Positions 43,388 through 51,325 of a DNA stretch of 64,000 bases are shown one piece after another. Under the pieces are notes generated by a model that saw only the letters and a list, made by a program, of their open reading frames with translations, was not told the origin of the DNA and ran no database searches. Within the stretch, counting starts at the first letter, position 1; the number at the start of each line of letters is the position of its first letter. Made by a program: the position numbers and the translations under genes. Source of the DNA: Pseudactinotalea suaedae (GTDB lineage Bacteria > Actinomycetota > Actinomycetes > Actinomycetales > Beutenbergiaceae); the NCBI RefSeq assembly GCF_009733815.1, contig NZ_WNXY01000010.1, positions 124,001 through 188,000 on the forward strand. The letters are read 5' to 3'.

Positions 43388-44354
43388 GCGGCACGTGCTC
43401 GGCGAGCCAGCTCAGCTGGCGGCCGGTCTGGAACCCCGCACCGCCCTCGTGACCGTTGTAGGGGTAGATCTCCATCTCCTTGGGGCCGCCGTAGCGGTTG
43501 TAGGAGGCGTAGACGGTCGAGGGCGGGCAGGTCATGTCCATCAGCGCGACCGACCACAGCGACGGCGCCCTGCCCCGCTTGGCCATGTTGACGCCGTCGA
43601 CGTAGGACAGCGTGCGCCAGGTCTGCTCGACGGCGAGCCGGTTGGTCGCCAGGTAGGCGTTGATCTCGCTGTAGGGCGAGGTGCCCACGAGCTCGACGGC
43701 GCGGCGGAAGTGCTGCAGGAACGGCACGTCGGTCATCAGACCCGCGACGTCGGGCACGAGCGCGGCGGTGGCGATCGCGATGCCGCCACCCTGGGAGCCA
43801 CCGGAGACGACGACCCGGTCCCGCGCGACGCCCGAGAGCTCGCGGACCGCGTCGACGGCGCGCGCGGCGTCGGTGAAGAGCCGCCGGTAGTAGTAGGTGT
43901 CCGGGCTCTCCAGGCCGCGCGTCATCACGCCCGGCACCGCGGGCGGGTGCCCGACCGGGTCCGGGGTGTCGCCCGGGAAGCCCTGCGACCAGCCCTGCCC
44001 GCGGGAGTCGACCCGCAGGTAGGCGTAGCCGGCGCTGGGGAACAGCGTGGTCTCCCACGGGAGCCCGCGCCCGCCGGAGTAGCCGAGGTAGTTGACGACG
44101 ACCGGGAGCTCCTGCTCGACGCCGGCGGGCCGCGCGTACCAGGCCTTGATCGGGTGCCCTCCGAAGCCGGCGAACGTGACGTCGAAGACCTCGACGTTGC
44201 GCAGGTGCGACGTGGCGGGCTCGACCCGCAGCGCCAGGTCGTGGCCACGCGCCTCGCCCAGCGTGCGCTGCCAGAAGGCGTCGAAGTCATCGGGCTCGGC
44301 GACGTCCGGGGCGTAGGACTCGAGGTCGGCGAGCGGCAGGTCGAACAGCGGCAT
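43380..44354 (-). CDS. Acetyl-xylan esterase / cephalosporin-C deacetylase family hydrolase
   Basis: 324 residues of the AXE1 alpha/beta hydrolase family. The nucleophile elbow is VVSGGSQGGGIA, the acidic residue is in MDMTCPPSTVYASYNRYGG, and the His is in YPYNGHEGG. The N terminus (PLFDLPLADLESYAP, DFDAFWQRTL) is typical. No signal peptide, so it is probably cytoplasmic and removes acetyl groups from imported xylo-oligosaccharides. Its presence with the rhamnosidase and sugar importer supports plant-polymer use. Confidence 0.94.
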   Translation of the reverse strand: MPLFDLPLADLESYAPDVAEPDDFDAFWQRTLGEARGHDLALRVEPATSHLRNVEVFDVTFAGFGGHPIKAWYARPAGVEQELPVVVNYLGYSGGRGLPWETTLFPSAGYAYLRVDSRGQGWSQGFPGDTPDPVGHPPAVPGVMTRGLESPDTYYYRRLFTDAARAVDAVRELSGVARDRVVVSGGSQGGGIAIATAALVPDVAGLMTDVPFLQHFRRAVELVGTSPYSEINAYLATNRLAVEQTWRTLSYVDGVNMAKRGRAPSLWSVALMDMTCPPSTVYASYNRYGGPKEMEIYPYNGHEGGAGFQTGRQLSWLAEHVPLS

Positions 44355-44416
44355 GCGCTTACCGTAGCGACCGGCCGGCCCCACCGCCGTACACACTCGC
44401 CACCCTGTCCGCGGTA

Positions 44417-44728
44417 GCGGTGACTGAGCGCCCACCCTGCTCGCGCCAGCGGTGACTTAGCGCCCACTCCCGGGCTGCGGCGGTGACTGAGCGCCCACCG
44501 CGCGCCCCTCGGTGGGCCCTATCTCACCGCCCGTGCGCTGACGTGGGCGCTAACTCACCGGCGCTGCCGGAGATGCCCGCCATGCCGCTCCGCGTGTCCG
44601 TGCTGAGCCAGGCTCCCGCGCTCTGAGAGCCCACTCCCGCGCGGCAGCGGTGACTGAGAGCCCACCGCGCGCCCCTCCGTGGGCCCTATCTCACCGCCGC
44701 TGCACCAACGTGGGCGCTAGGTCACCGC
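44417..44728. repeat. 312-bp array of short direct and inverted units
   Basis: Unit GCGGTGACTGAGCGCCCAC occurs four times on the plus strand (44417, 44449, 44480, 44647), plus a degraded copy near 44618, and four times inverted (44512, 44543, 44679, 44710). A block of about 82 bp (44480-44561) is duplicated at 44647-44728, with roughly a dozen differences. The 467-nt gap between the esterase and BI-1 genes holds this array, a terminator and no gene. Unit spacing is 31-32 nt or less and not regular enough for CRISPR. Confidence 0.9.
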
Positions 44729-44760
44729 CGCTCTCGAGCTAGGCCGCGCGCGCCCCACGC

Positions 44761-44802
44761 ACGACGGCGGCCCCGCACCCGAAGGTGCGAGGCCGCCGTC
44801 GT
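44761..44802 (-). terminator. BI-1 gene terminator hairpin
   Basis: 12-bp perfect stem (ACGACGGCGGCC, 44761-44772, with 44791-44802) and a nested GCACC/GGTGC stem, 19 nt past the BI-1 stop on the minus strand. Confidence 0.85.
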
Positions 44803-44821
44803 GAACGAGGTGCTGTGCGGG

Positions 44822-45712
44822 TCAGTCGCCACGCAGGATCGCGAGGATCCGCAGGAACTCCAGGTAGAGCCACACGAGCGAGAGGGCGATGCCGAAGGCC
44901 GCCGACCAGGCGTACTTGCGGGCCACACCGTTGGCGACGCCGCGCTGGATCTGGTCGAAGTCCATGACGAGCGTCATCGCGGCGAGCACCACGGCGACCG
45001 CGCCGATCAGCAGGCCGAGGCCGCCGGTCCGCAGGCCCCAGCCCTCACCCACGCCCATGAAGCCCAGGACCAGGTTGATCACGGCGAAGATGCCGTAGCT
45101 GATCAGACCGATCGTGAGGATCTTGCGGAACTTGGGGGTGACGCGGATCTTGCCGCTCCTGAAGAGCGCGAGCGTGACGCCGAAGGTGATGAACGTCGCG
45201 AGCACCGCCTGGACCACGATGCCCGGGTACGCGAACTCGAACACCTTGGAGATCAGTCCCAGGAAGACACCTTCGAGAGCCGCGTAGCCCATGATCAGCG
45301 CGGGCGACGGCTCCTTCTTGAAGGCGTTGACCAGGCCGAGCACGAAGCCGCCCAGCAGGCCGACGATCATCACCGGCATCATGATCGAGGCCGGCACCAG
45401 GAACCACGCCAGGGCCGCCGCGAGCACGATCGTGCCGAGCACGGTCGCGGTCTTCATGATCACGTCGTCGTACGTGAGCCGGCCGGTCTGGGCAGCGGTG
45501 GCCGACGGCGCGTTGTACGCGTCCTGGACCTGCCGGAACTGCGCGTCGGTGGTCTGGTCGTACGTGCCGGGCGTCCCGTAGGGGCTGGGGGTGCCGTACG
45601 GGCTCTGCTGGGCATAGCCCTGGGCGTTCGGCTGGTAGCCGACACCCACGGAACCGGGCTGAGGCGTGCTCTTCCCGAAGTTCGCGCTGTTGCTGAAGTA
45701 GGGATTGGCCAT
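44822..45712 (-). CDS. Bax inhibitor-1 / YccA family membrane protein
   Basis: 296 residues. An N-terminal Gly/Pro/Tyr/Gln-rich tail of about 70 residues (repeats of SPYGTP) precedes seven predicted helices, with conserved GYAALEGVFLGLIS and AGILxP-like segments; the C-terminal helix ends EFLRILAILRGD. In actinobacteria a single BI-1 protein with such a tail is common. Function is unclear; family members are linked to calcium leak. ATG follows GGAGGA. Confidence 0.9.
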   Translation of the reverse strand: MANPYFSNSANFGKSTPQPGSVGVGYQPNAQGYAQQSPYGTPSPYGTPGTYDQTTDAQFRQVQDAYNAPSATAAQTGRLTYDDVIMKTATVLGTIVLAAALAWFLVPASIMMPVMIVGLLGGFVLGLVNAFKKEPSPALIMGYAALEGVFLGLISKVFEFAYPGIVVQAVLATFITFGVTLALFRSGKIRVTPKFRKILTIGLISYGIFAVINLVLGFMGVGEGWGLRTGGLGLLIGAVAVVLAAMTLVMDFDQIQRGVANGVARKYAWSAAFGIALSLVWLYLEFLRILAILRGD

Positions 45713-46008
45713 CTGGACCTGTGTCCTCCTGGTCGTGGCGCCGGTGTGGCGTCCTGGGTTCATGCTACGGGTAGGAGCGCACGGCGCCCATATCCGACTG
45801 ACCGTTTCAACGGAGATCAGGCGCCGCGTGTTCCCGGGAACGCACCGGTGGCGCGTCCGCGTCGTGCACCCCCAGCATGGGGACCTCACCCGTTCGGTGG
45901 AGCCGCACGCAGGCGAAGATCCACCGCTCGGGCGGTGTGCGTCCTGCGGCTGCGGCCTACCGTTGACAACGACAGGCGCGACGAGCGCAGAGGCAGGAGA
46001 GGACGCCG

Positions 46009-46962
46009 ATGATCGAGGCCGAGAACCTCACCAAGCGTTATGGAGACAAGGTGGCCGTCGACTCGGTCACCTTCAGCGTCGAGCCCGGCAGGGTCACCGG
46101 CTTCCTGGGCCCGAACGGGGCCGGCAAGTCGACCACGATGCGCATGATCATGGGGCTGGACCGACCCACGTCGGGCCGGGTCACCGTGAACGGCAAGCCC
46201 TACGCGCAGCACCGCGCGCCGCTGCTCGAGGTGGGCGCGCTGCTGGAGGCGAAGGCCGTGCACACCGGCTCGAGCGCACGGAACCACCTGCGAGCGCTCG
46301 CCGCGACGCACGGGATCGGCATCAAGCGGGTCGAGGAGGTCATCGAGCTCACCGGGCTGACCGACGTGGCCCGCAAGCGCGTCGGCGGCTTCTCGCTCGG
46401 CATGGGCCAGCGGCTCGGCATCGCCGCGGCGATGATGGGCGACCCCAAGACCCTCGTGCTCGACGAGCCGGTCAACGGCCTCGACCCCGAGGGCGTCAAG
46501 TGGGTCCGCACCATGGTGCGTTACCTCGCCAGCGAGGGCCGGACCGTGTTCCTGTCCTCCCACCTCATGAGCGAGATGGCGATCACGGCCGACGACATCA
46601 TCGTCATCGGCCGCGGCCGGATCATCACCACCGGTTCGGTCGACGACATCATCGCCGCCAGCACCACCGGCTCGGTCAAGGTGCGCAGCCCGCGGGCCAC
46701 CGAGCTCGCCGAGGCGCTGCAGCGTGATGGCGTCACCATCACCTCGACCGACTCCGAGGTGATCACCGTCGCGGGCCTGCAGGCCTCCGCCATCGGCGAC
46801 CTCGCCGCCGGGCGCGGGATCGCCCTGCACGAGCTGACCCCGATCAGCGCCTCGCTCGAGGAAGCGTTCATGACCCTCACCGCCGGTGAGGTCGAGTACC
46901 ACTCCGAGGCGCCGGTCGCCAGCGCTGCCGCAGCCTCGTCGACTCAGGAGGCCTCCCGATGA
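46009..46962 (+). CDS. ABC transporter ATP-binding protein
   Basis: 317 residues. Walker A GPNGAGKST, signature FSLGMGQRLGIA, Walker B TLVLDEPVNGLDPEG and switch His LSSHLMSEM, all of the antibiotic/lantibiotic exporter type. The C terminus is Ala/Glu-rich. Its stop overlaps the permease ATG by 4 bp, and it heads an ABC-permease-HK-RR operon. Confidence 0.95.
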   Translation: MIEAENLTKRYGDKVAVDSVTFSVEPGRVTGFLGPNGAGKSTTMRMIMGLDRPTSGRVTVNGKPYAQHRAPLLEVGALLEAKAVHTGSSARNHLRALAATHGIGIKRVEEVIELTGLTDVARKRVGGFSLGMGQRLGIAAAMMGDPKTLVLDEPVNGLDPEGVKWVRTMVRYLASEGRTVFLSSHLMSEMAITADDIIVIGRGRIITTGSVDDIIAASTTGSVKVRSPRATELAEALQRDGVTITSTDSEVITVAGLQASAIGDLAAGRGIALHELTPISASLEEAFMTLTAGEVEYHSEAPVASAAAASSTQEASR

Positions 46963-47801
46963 CCGCCGTCGCCGAACGGCGCGCCACGTCCGTCCCCCCG
47001 ACGGCGCGCGTCACCTTCCTGGGTGAGCTCCGGTCCGAGTGGATCAAGTTCACCGCCGTCCGCTCCACCCCCTGGATCCTGGGCGCGACGGTCGTCGTCA
47101 TGGTCGGCCTCGCGGCGATCAGCGCGTGGAGCTTCTCGTTCCTGCTGTCCAACCCCGAGGACACCGGCGGCCCGGGCGTGCTGCCCGACGACTTCGACAT
47201 GGCGGTGCAGGCTGCCGTCGCCGGCTACATCATGGCGCAGATCGTGGTGGCGGTCCTGGGTGTGATGGTGATCAGCGGCGAGTACGCCACCGGGCAGATC
47301 CGTTCGACGCTCGCGGCCGTCCCGACCAGGCTCCCCGTGCTGGCGGCCAAGGGCGTCGTGGTGAGCGTGACCGCGTTCCTCACCGGCCTCGTCGGTGTCG
47401 GGCTCGGCGCCCTGGTCAGCATCCCGTTGCTGTCCGAGCACGACGTCACGATCGACCTCGCGCGCGAGGGCACGCTGCTGGCGCTGCTCGGCGCGCCGCT
47501 GTACCTGGTGGCGGTCGCGTTGTTCGCCCTGGGTGTCGGCACGATCCTGCGGCACACCGCGGGCGGTATCGCCGTCGCGGTCGTGATCTTCTTCGTGATC
47601 CCGCTGATCTGGCCGAACCTGTCGCCGGACTTCTTCCAGGAGACCAGCCCGTACCTGCCCTCGCTGGCCGGCGCACGGCTGCTCGAGGGCGAGAGCGCGA
47701 CGGCGGCTCTCTCACCTTGGCAGGGGTACGGCGTGATGCTCGGCTGGTCAGCGCTGGCGCTGCTGGGCGGGGCCGTGCTCCTGCGTCGGAGGGACGCCTG
47801 A
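46959..47801 (+). CDS. ABC exporter permease (ABC-2 type)
   Basis: 280 residues, six predicted helices, with the ABC-2 features GEYATGQIRSTLAAVP and an N-terminal SEWIKFTAVRSTPW anchor. Two segments near 200-240 are Trp/Pro-rich. It pairs with the preceding ATPase. The sensor kinase downstream suggests the exporter is regulated by, or helps sense, a membrane-active compound. Confidence 0.92.
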   Translation: MTAVAERRATSVPPTARVTFLGELRSEWIKFTAVRSTPWILGATVVVMVGLAAISAWSFSFLLSNPEDTGGPGVLPDDFDMAVQAAVAGYIMAQIVVAVLGVMVISGEYATGQIRSTLAAVPTRLPVLAAKGVVVSVTAFLTGLVGVGLGALVSIPLLSEHDVTIDLAREGTLLALLGAPLYLVAVALFALGVGTILRHTAGGIAVAVVIFFVIPLIWPNLSPDFFQETSPYLPSLAGARLLEGESATAALSPWQGYGVMLGWSALALLGGAVLLRRRDA

Positions 47802-47818
47802 GCACACCCAAGCGGCCG

Positions 47819-49132
47819 GTGCCGGCGGGAGATCTCCCGCCTGCGCCGGCCGTCGGCGTGCCCGCCGTCAGGACCGCACCGTTCACCGCGCTGCAGGCGC
47901 GGCGGCTCGGGCCGGTCCGCCGCTGGTTCGCCGAGCACCCCCGTGGCACCGACGTCGTCGTGGTGGCGTGGTTCCTGCTGCCCAGCCTCATCAGCCTCTT
48001 CTTCCCGATCCGGTATCCGGGTCTGCACGTGGCGCTCATCGCGCTCACGAGCGCAGCGCTGTGGTTCCGGCGCAGGTACCCGCTGCACGTGCTGGCCTGG
48101 ACGCTGGTGGCCGCCGCGATCAGCTCCGCCTTCGTCCACAACTCCGGCGGCCACGAGTTCGCCGCAGCCCTGGCGATCTACGCCGTGGCGTCGTTGCGCC
48201 CACCCCGCGTGGCCTGGATCGCCGCGATCCTCACCGTTCTCGCGCTGTCCGCGACCGTCTGGTTCACGCTGGACTTCTACGTGGCCGCCGAAGCCGTCGA
48301 GGTCGACGTGGGCATGAGCGGCCCACCCGCCACGCGCACGCAGACGCTCGTCGGGGTGCTGTCGTGGATGGTCGTGGTCATCCTCGTGGCCCTGGCCATC
48401 GGCACCAGCGTGCGCTCGCGGCGTCTCCACACCCAGGACCTCGTGGACCGGGCCAACCGGCTCGCGCTCGAGCGCGACCAGCGCGAGCAGCTCGCCACCG
48501 TCTCGGAACGGGCCAGGATCGCCCGGGAGATGCACGACGTCGTCGCGCACTCGGTCTCGGTGATGGTGGCGCTCGCCGACGGAGCCGGCGCCAGCATGGA
48601 CAAGCAGCCGGAGCGCACCCGCGCCGCGTTGGCGGAGCTGTCCCGGACCGGGCGGGACGCGCTGAGCGAGATCCGCTCCATCCTCGGCGTCCTCCGGACC
48701 GAGGAGAGCGAGGACGTCCCCTTCGACGGCGCCGCCCCGCTCGCGCCGACCGCGGGCGACCTCGACGAGCTCCTCGGTCGGTTCCGCGCGGCCGGGCTCC
48801 CGGTCGAACGGGTCGACTCCGGTCCCCCGCTCCCCCAGCAGCCACGCTTCACGCTGACCGTCTACCGCGTGGTCCAGGAGTCGCTCACCAACGTGCTGCG
48901 CTACGCCTCGGGCGCGAGCAGCGTGCGGGTCGAGATCAGCCGGGACGACGACGCCGCTACCGTGGTGGTCTCCAACGACGCCGGCACCGGCGCGGTGCAG
49001 CCCGGCAGCGGCAGCGGGCTGCTCGGCCTGCGCGAGCGCGTGGGCGCCTTCGGCGGCACGGTCATCGCCGGACCGCACGCCAACGGCTGGCGTGTGCACG
49101 CGACCATCCCGATCCCCCCGGAGGCGACATGA
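47819..49132 (+). CDS. Two-component sensor histidine kinase (HisKA_3 / DesK family)
   Basis: 437 residues. An N-terminal membrane block (about 45-205) has five or six helices and little extracellular loop. The HisKA_3 domain has REMHDVVAHSVSVMV with the phospho-His, and HATPase_c has QESLTNVLRYA and SGLLGLRERV. The start is uncertain: GTG at 47819 lies just after the permease gene with no strong ribosome site. It phosphorylates the response regulator encoded next. The absence of a large sensor domain suggests sensing through the membrane or via the exporter. Confidence 0.92.
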   Translation: MPAGDLPPAPAVGVPAVRTAPFTALQARRLGPVRRWFAEHPRGTDVVVVAWFLLPSLISLFFPIRYPGLHVALIALTSAALWFRRRYPLHVLAWTLVAAAISSAFVHNSGGHEFAAALAIYAVASLRPPRVAWIAAILTVLALSATVWFTLDFYVAAEAVEVDVGMSGPPATRTQTLVGVLSWMVVVILVALAIGTSVRSRRLHTQDLVDRANRLALERDQREQLATVSERARIAREMHDVVAHSVSVMVALADGAGASMDKQPERTRAALAELSRTGRDALSEIRSILGVLRTEESEDVPFDGAAPLAPTAGDLDELLGRFRAAGLPVERVDSGPPLPQQPRFTLTVYRVVQESLTNVLRYASGASSVRVEISRDDDAATVVVSNDAGTGAVQPGSGSGLLGLRERVGAFGGTVIAGPHANGWRVHATIPIPPEAT

Positions 49133-49806
49133 CGATCTCGCTGCTGCTGGTCGACGACCAGTCGCTGCTGCGGATGGGGTTCCGCATGGTGCTCGAGGCC
49201 GAGGACGACCTCGAGGTCGTCGGCGAGGCGGCCGACGGCGCGACCGGCGCGTCGATGGCCACGGCGCTGCGACCCGACGTCGTGCTCATGGACGTGCGGA
49301 TGCCCGGCAGCAACGGCATCGACGCGACCGCCCAGATCACGGCCACCCTCCCCGAGTGCCGCGTGATCATCCTCACGACGTTCGACCTCGACGAGTACGC
49401 CTTCGCCGGTCTCCGCGCGGGCGCCAGCGGGTTCCTGCTCAAGGACACCAAGCCGGCCGAGCTGGTCGAGGCGGTCCGCACCGTGCACCGGGGCGACGCC
49501 GTGATCGCCCCGCGCGTGACGAGGCGGATGCTGGAGCTGTTCGGCACCCGGCTGCCCGAGGCGGGCGCGAGCGCGATCACGCCGACCGACGCCCTCGAGG
49601 AGGACCTCGCCGAGCTCACACCGCGCGAGCGCGAGGTGCTGCTGGCGCTGGCCGCGGGGCTGTCGAACGCCGAGATCGCTGCCCGTCTGGTGGTGTCCGA
49701 GGCGACGATCAAGACACATGTCGGTAAGGTGCTGGGAAAACTGGGGCTGCGGGACCGCGTCCAAGCGGTGATCTTCGCGTACGAGTCCGGGCTCGTCCGT
49801 CCCTGA
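49129..49806 (+). CDS. NarL/LuxR family response regulator
   Basis: 225 residues. Receiver domain with the phospho-acceptor Asp in VVLMDVRMPG and a Lys in GFLLKDTKP. The C-terminal LuxR helix-turn-helix is LTPREREVLLALAAGLSNAEIAARLVVSEATIKTHVGKVLGKLG. ATG overlaps the kinase stop. It is the last gene of the exporter and two-component operon and is likely to control its expression. Confidence 0.95.
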   Translation: MTISLLLVDDQSLLRMGFRMVLEAEDDLEVVGEAADGATGASMATALRPDVVLMDVRMPGSNGIDATAQITATLPECRVIILTTFDLDEYAFAGLRAGASGFLLKDTKPAELVEAVRTVHRGDAVIAPRVTRRMLELFGTRLPEAGASAITPTDALEEDLAELTPREREVLLALAAGLSNAEIAARLVVSEATIKTHVGKVLGKLGLRDRVQAVIFAYESGLVRP

Positions 49807-49831
49807 TGTTCTGCAGATGGGAGGGCGTGCC

Positions 49832-50392
49832 ATGACCGACGACGTCAAGCAGAGCCCTGTCGGCGTCCGTGATGCCGGGCCGGAGGACGCGGAGTTTCTC
49901 CTCGACATGCTGCTCGAGGCGGTGAACTGGACCGGTGAGGAGCGCGTCAGCCGCAAACAGCTGCTGCGCGACCGGCGGCTGGCGCACTACGTCGCGGGCT
50001 GGCAGCGCGAGGGTGACCTCGGCGTCATCGCCGTCGACCTGGGCGGACCTGCGGGCTTGCAGATCCCGGTCGGCGCCGCGTGGCTGCGCCGGTTCAACGC
50101 CGGCGCCCAGGGATACGGCTACGTGGCCGACGACATCCCCGAGCTGAGCATGGGTGTCGCGCCCGCGCATCGGGGCCGTGGCATCGGCCGCGGGCTGCTG
50201 CGCACGATCGCCAGCCGCGCCCAGGATGCCGGGAACCGCGCGATCAGCCTCAGCGTGGAGAAGGACAACCCCGCGGTCGCGCTGTACACGGCGGCGGGCT
50301 TCCGCACGGTCGCCGTCGGCGACGAGGACCGGGACGCGCAGACCATGCTGCTCGATCTGCTCACCTGGACGCAGCCCGAGCCACGCCAGTAG
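49832..50392 (+). CDS. GNAT family N-acetyltransferase
   Basis: 186 residues. The acetyl-CoA site is in MGVAPAHRGRGIGRGLLRTIA, and EKDNPAVALYTAAGFRTV follows. The N terminus has an acidic helix (EDAEFLLDMLLEAVNW) typical of a RimI-like branch. GGGAGGG lies five nt before the ATG. It is 26 nt after the response regulator and may be read from the same transcript. Substrate unknown. The 3' end is 5 nt from the convergent lipoprotein gene. Confidence 0.88.
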   Translation: MTDDVKQSPVGVRDAGPEDAEFLLDMLLEAVNWTGEERVSRKQLLRDRRLAHYVAGWQREGDLGVIAVDLGGPAGLQIPVGAAWLRRFNAGAQGYGYVADDIPELSMGVAPAHRGRGIGRGLLRTIASRAQDAGNRAISLSVEKDNPAVALYTAAGFRTVAVGDEDRDAQTMLLDLLTWTQPEPRQ

Positions 50393-50396
50393 CGCC

Positions 50397-51215
50397 TCAG
50401 GACGTCGGGGAGTACACCACGCGCGTCTGGGCGCCGAGCAGCACCTCGAACCGCCCCAGCACCCGCCCGTCGGGGTCGAGCGCGTAGACCACGTGCGCGG
50501 AGCCGAGCCGGGCCTGGGGCACCTCGGTGAGCGTGGTGTCACCGGTGGTCGCGGCCGCCAGCACCTCGAGCTGGGTGTCGGTGTTGACGCCGTCGGAGAA
50601 GTACCGTGCGGCGTCGAGATCGCCCTCGTGCACGAGGTCCAGGAACCGCTGCGCAGCGCCGGTCGGTGAGGACAGCCCCAGCCCGGAGTCCAACCCCGGT
50701 GCCCAGGACGCGACGTCGGCCAGCCGGTCGCCGTCGAGCACCAGCGCGAACGTGACGCTCTCCTCGGCGGTGGGTCCCGCCGTCCGGGAGATGCGGAGCA
50801 CGACCGCCACGGTCGCGACCGCCCTCCCGTCCTGGCTGCCCACCACCGACGGCTCGGAGGTGACGGCCTCGACCTCGGCGACCTCGCCGCCCTCGCCGCT
50901 GGTCACGCCGATCTCGAACGCCGTGGCGGCCGCGAAGTCGCGCGCCCCCTCGCCCAGGTCCAGCGCCTGCGTCAGCTCGGCGACCGCGACGTCCACGGTG
51001 GCGCCGTCGGAGACGATCGTCGTGTCCGTTCCCGTGGCGTCCAGCCCGTGCGCGTACACCTCGGTCAGCAGCGTCTGCAGGTCGGCGACCTGCGCGGCGG
51101 GGTCGGCGCCACCGGCCGGGGCGTCGTCGAGGGAGCCGACCGGGTCGGCGCTGGCGCAACCGGCGAGCAGCAGGAGCGCCACCGCCGCACCTGCTCGGGC
51201 AAGTCGTGTGCTCAT
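50397..51215 (-). CDS. Putative secreted lipoprotein of unknown function
   Basis: 272 residues. A signal peptide with lipobox LLAGC at about residue 20 is followed by an Ala/Gly-rich linker and a mixed alpha/beta domain of no recognised family. It contains NTF2-like traits (TGAAQRFLDLVHEGDLDAARYF) around residues 195-215. The downstream Ser/Thr kinase gene is divergent. Only the lipid anchor is well supported. Confidence 0.7.
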   Translation of the reverse strand: MSTRLARAGAAVALLLLAGCASADPVGSLDDAPAGGADPAAQVADLQTLLTEVYAHGLDATGTDTTIVSDGATVDVAVAELTQALDLGEGARDFAAATAFEIGVTSGEGGEVAEVEAVTSEPSVVGSQDGRAVATVAVVLRISRTAGPTAEESVTFALVLDGDRLADVASWAPGLDSGLGLSSPTGAAQRFLDLVHEGDLDAARYFSDGVNTDTQLEVLAAATTGDTTLTEVPQARLGSAHVVYALDPDGRVLGRFEVLLGAQTRVVYSPTS

Positions 51216-51325
51216 CGCTCCCCTACAATCGCCTGGACTCACATCAGCCTAGGTGGCCGCCCCACGCACGCGAGTCACGTCCGGGTCGGCCCCGCCGCCA
51301 CAGTCGAGCCCGTACCGGAGGTGCC

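Noticed and set aside
44417-44728. Possible CRISPR array
   Set aside because: Units occur in both orientations, spacing is uneven, units carry mismatches and no cas genes are near.
45963-45991. TTGACA-initiated promoter for the ABC-two-component operon
   Set aside because: The -35 match is perfect but no -10-like hexamer lies 16-19 nt downstream.
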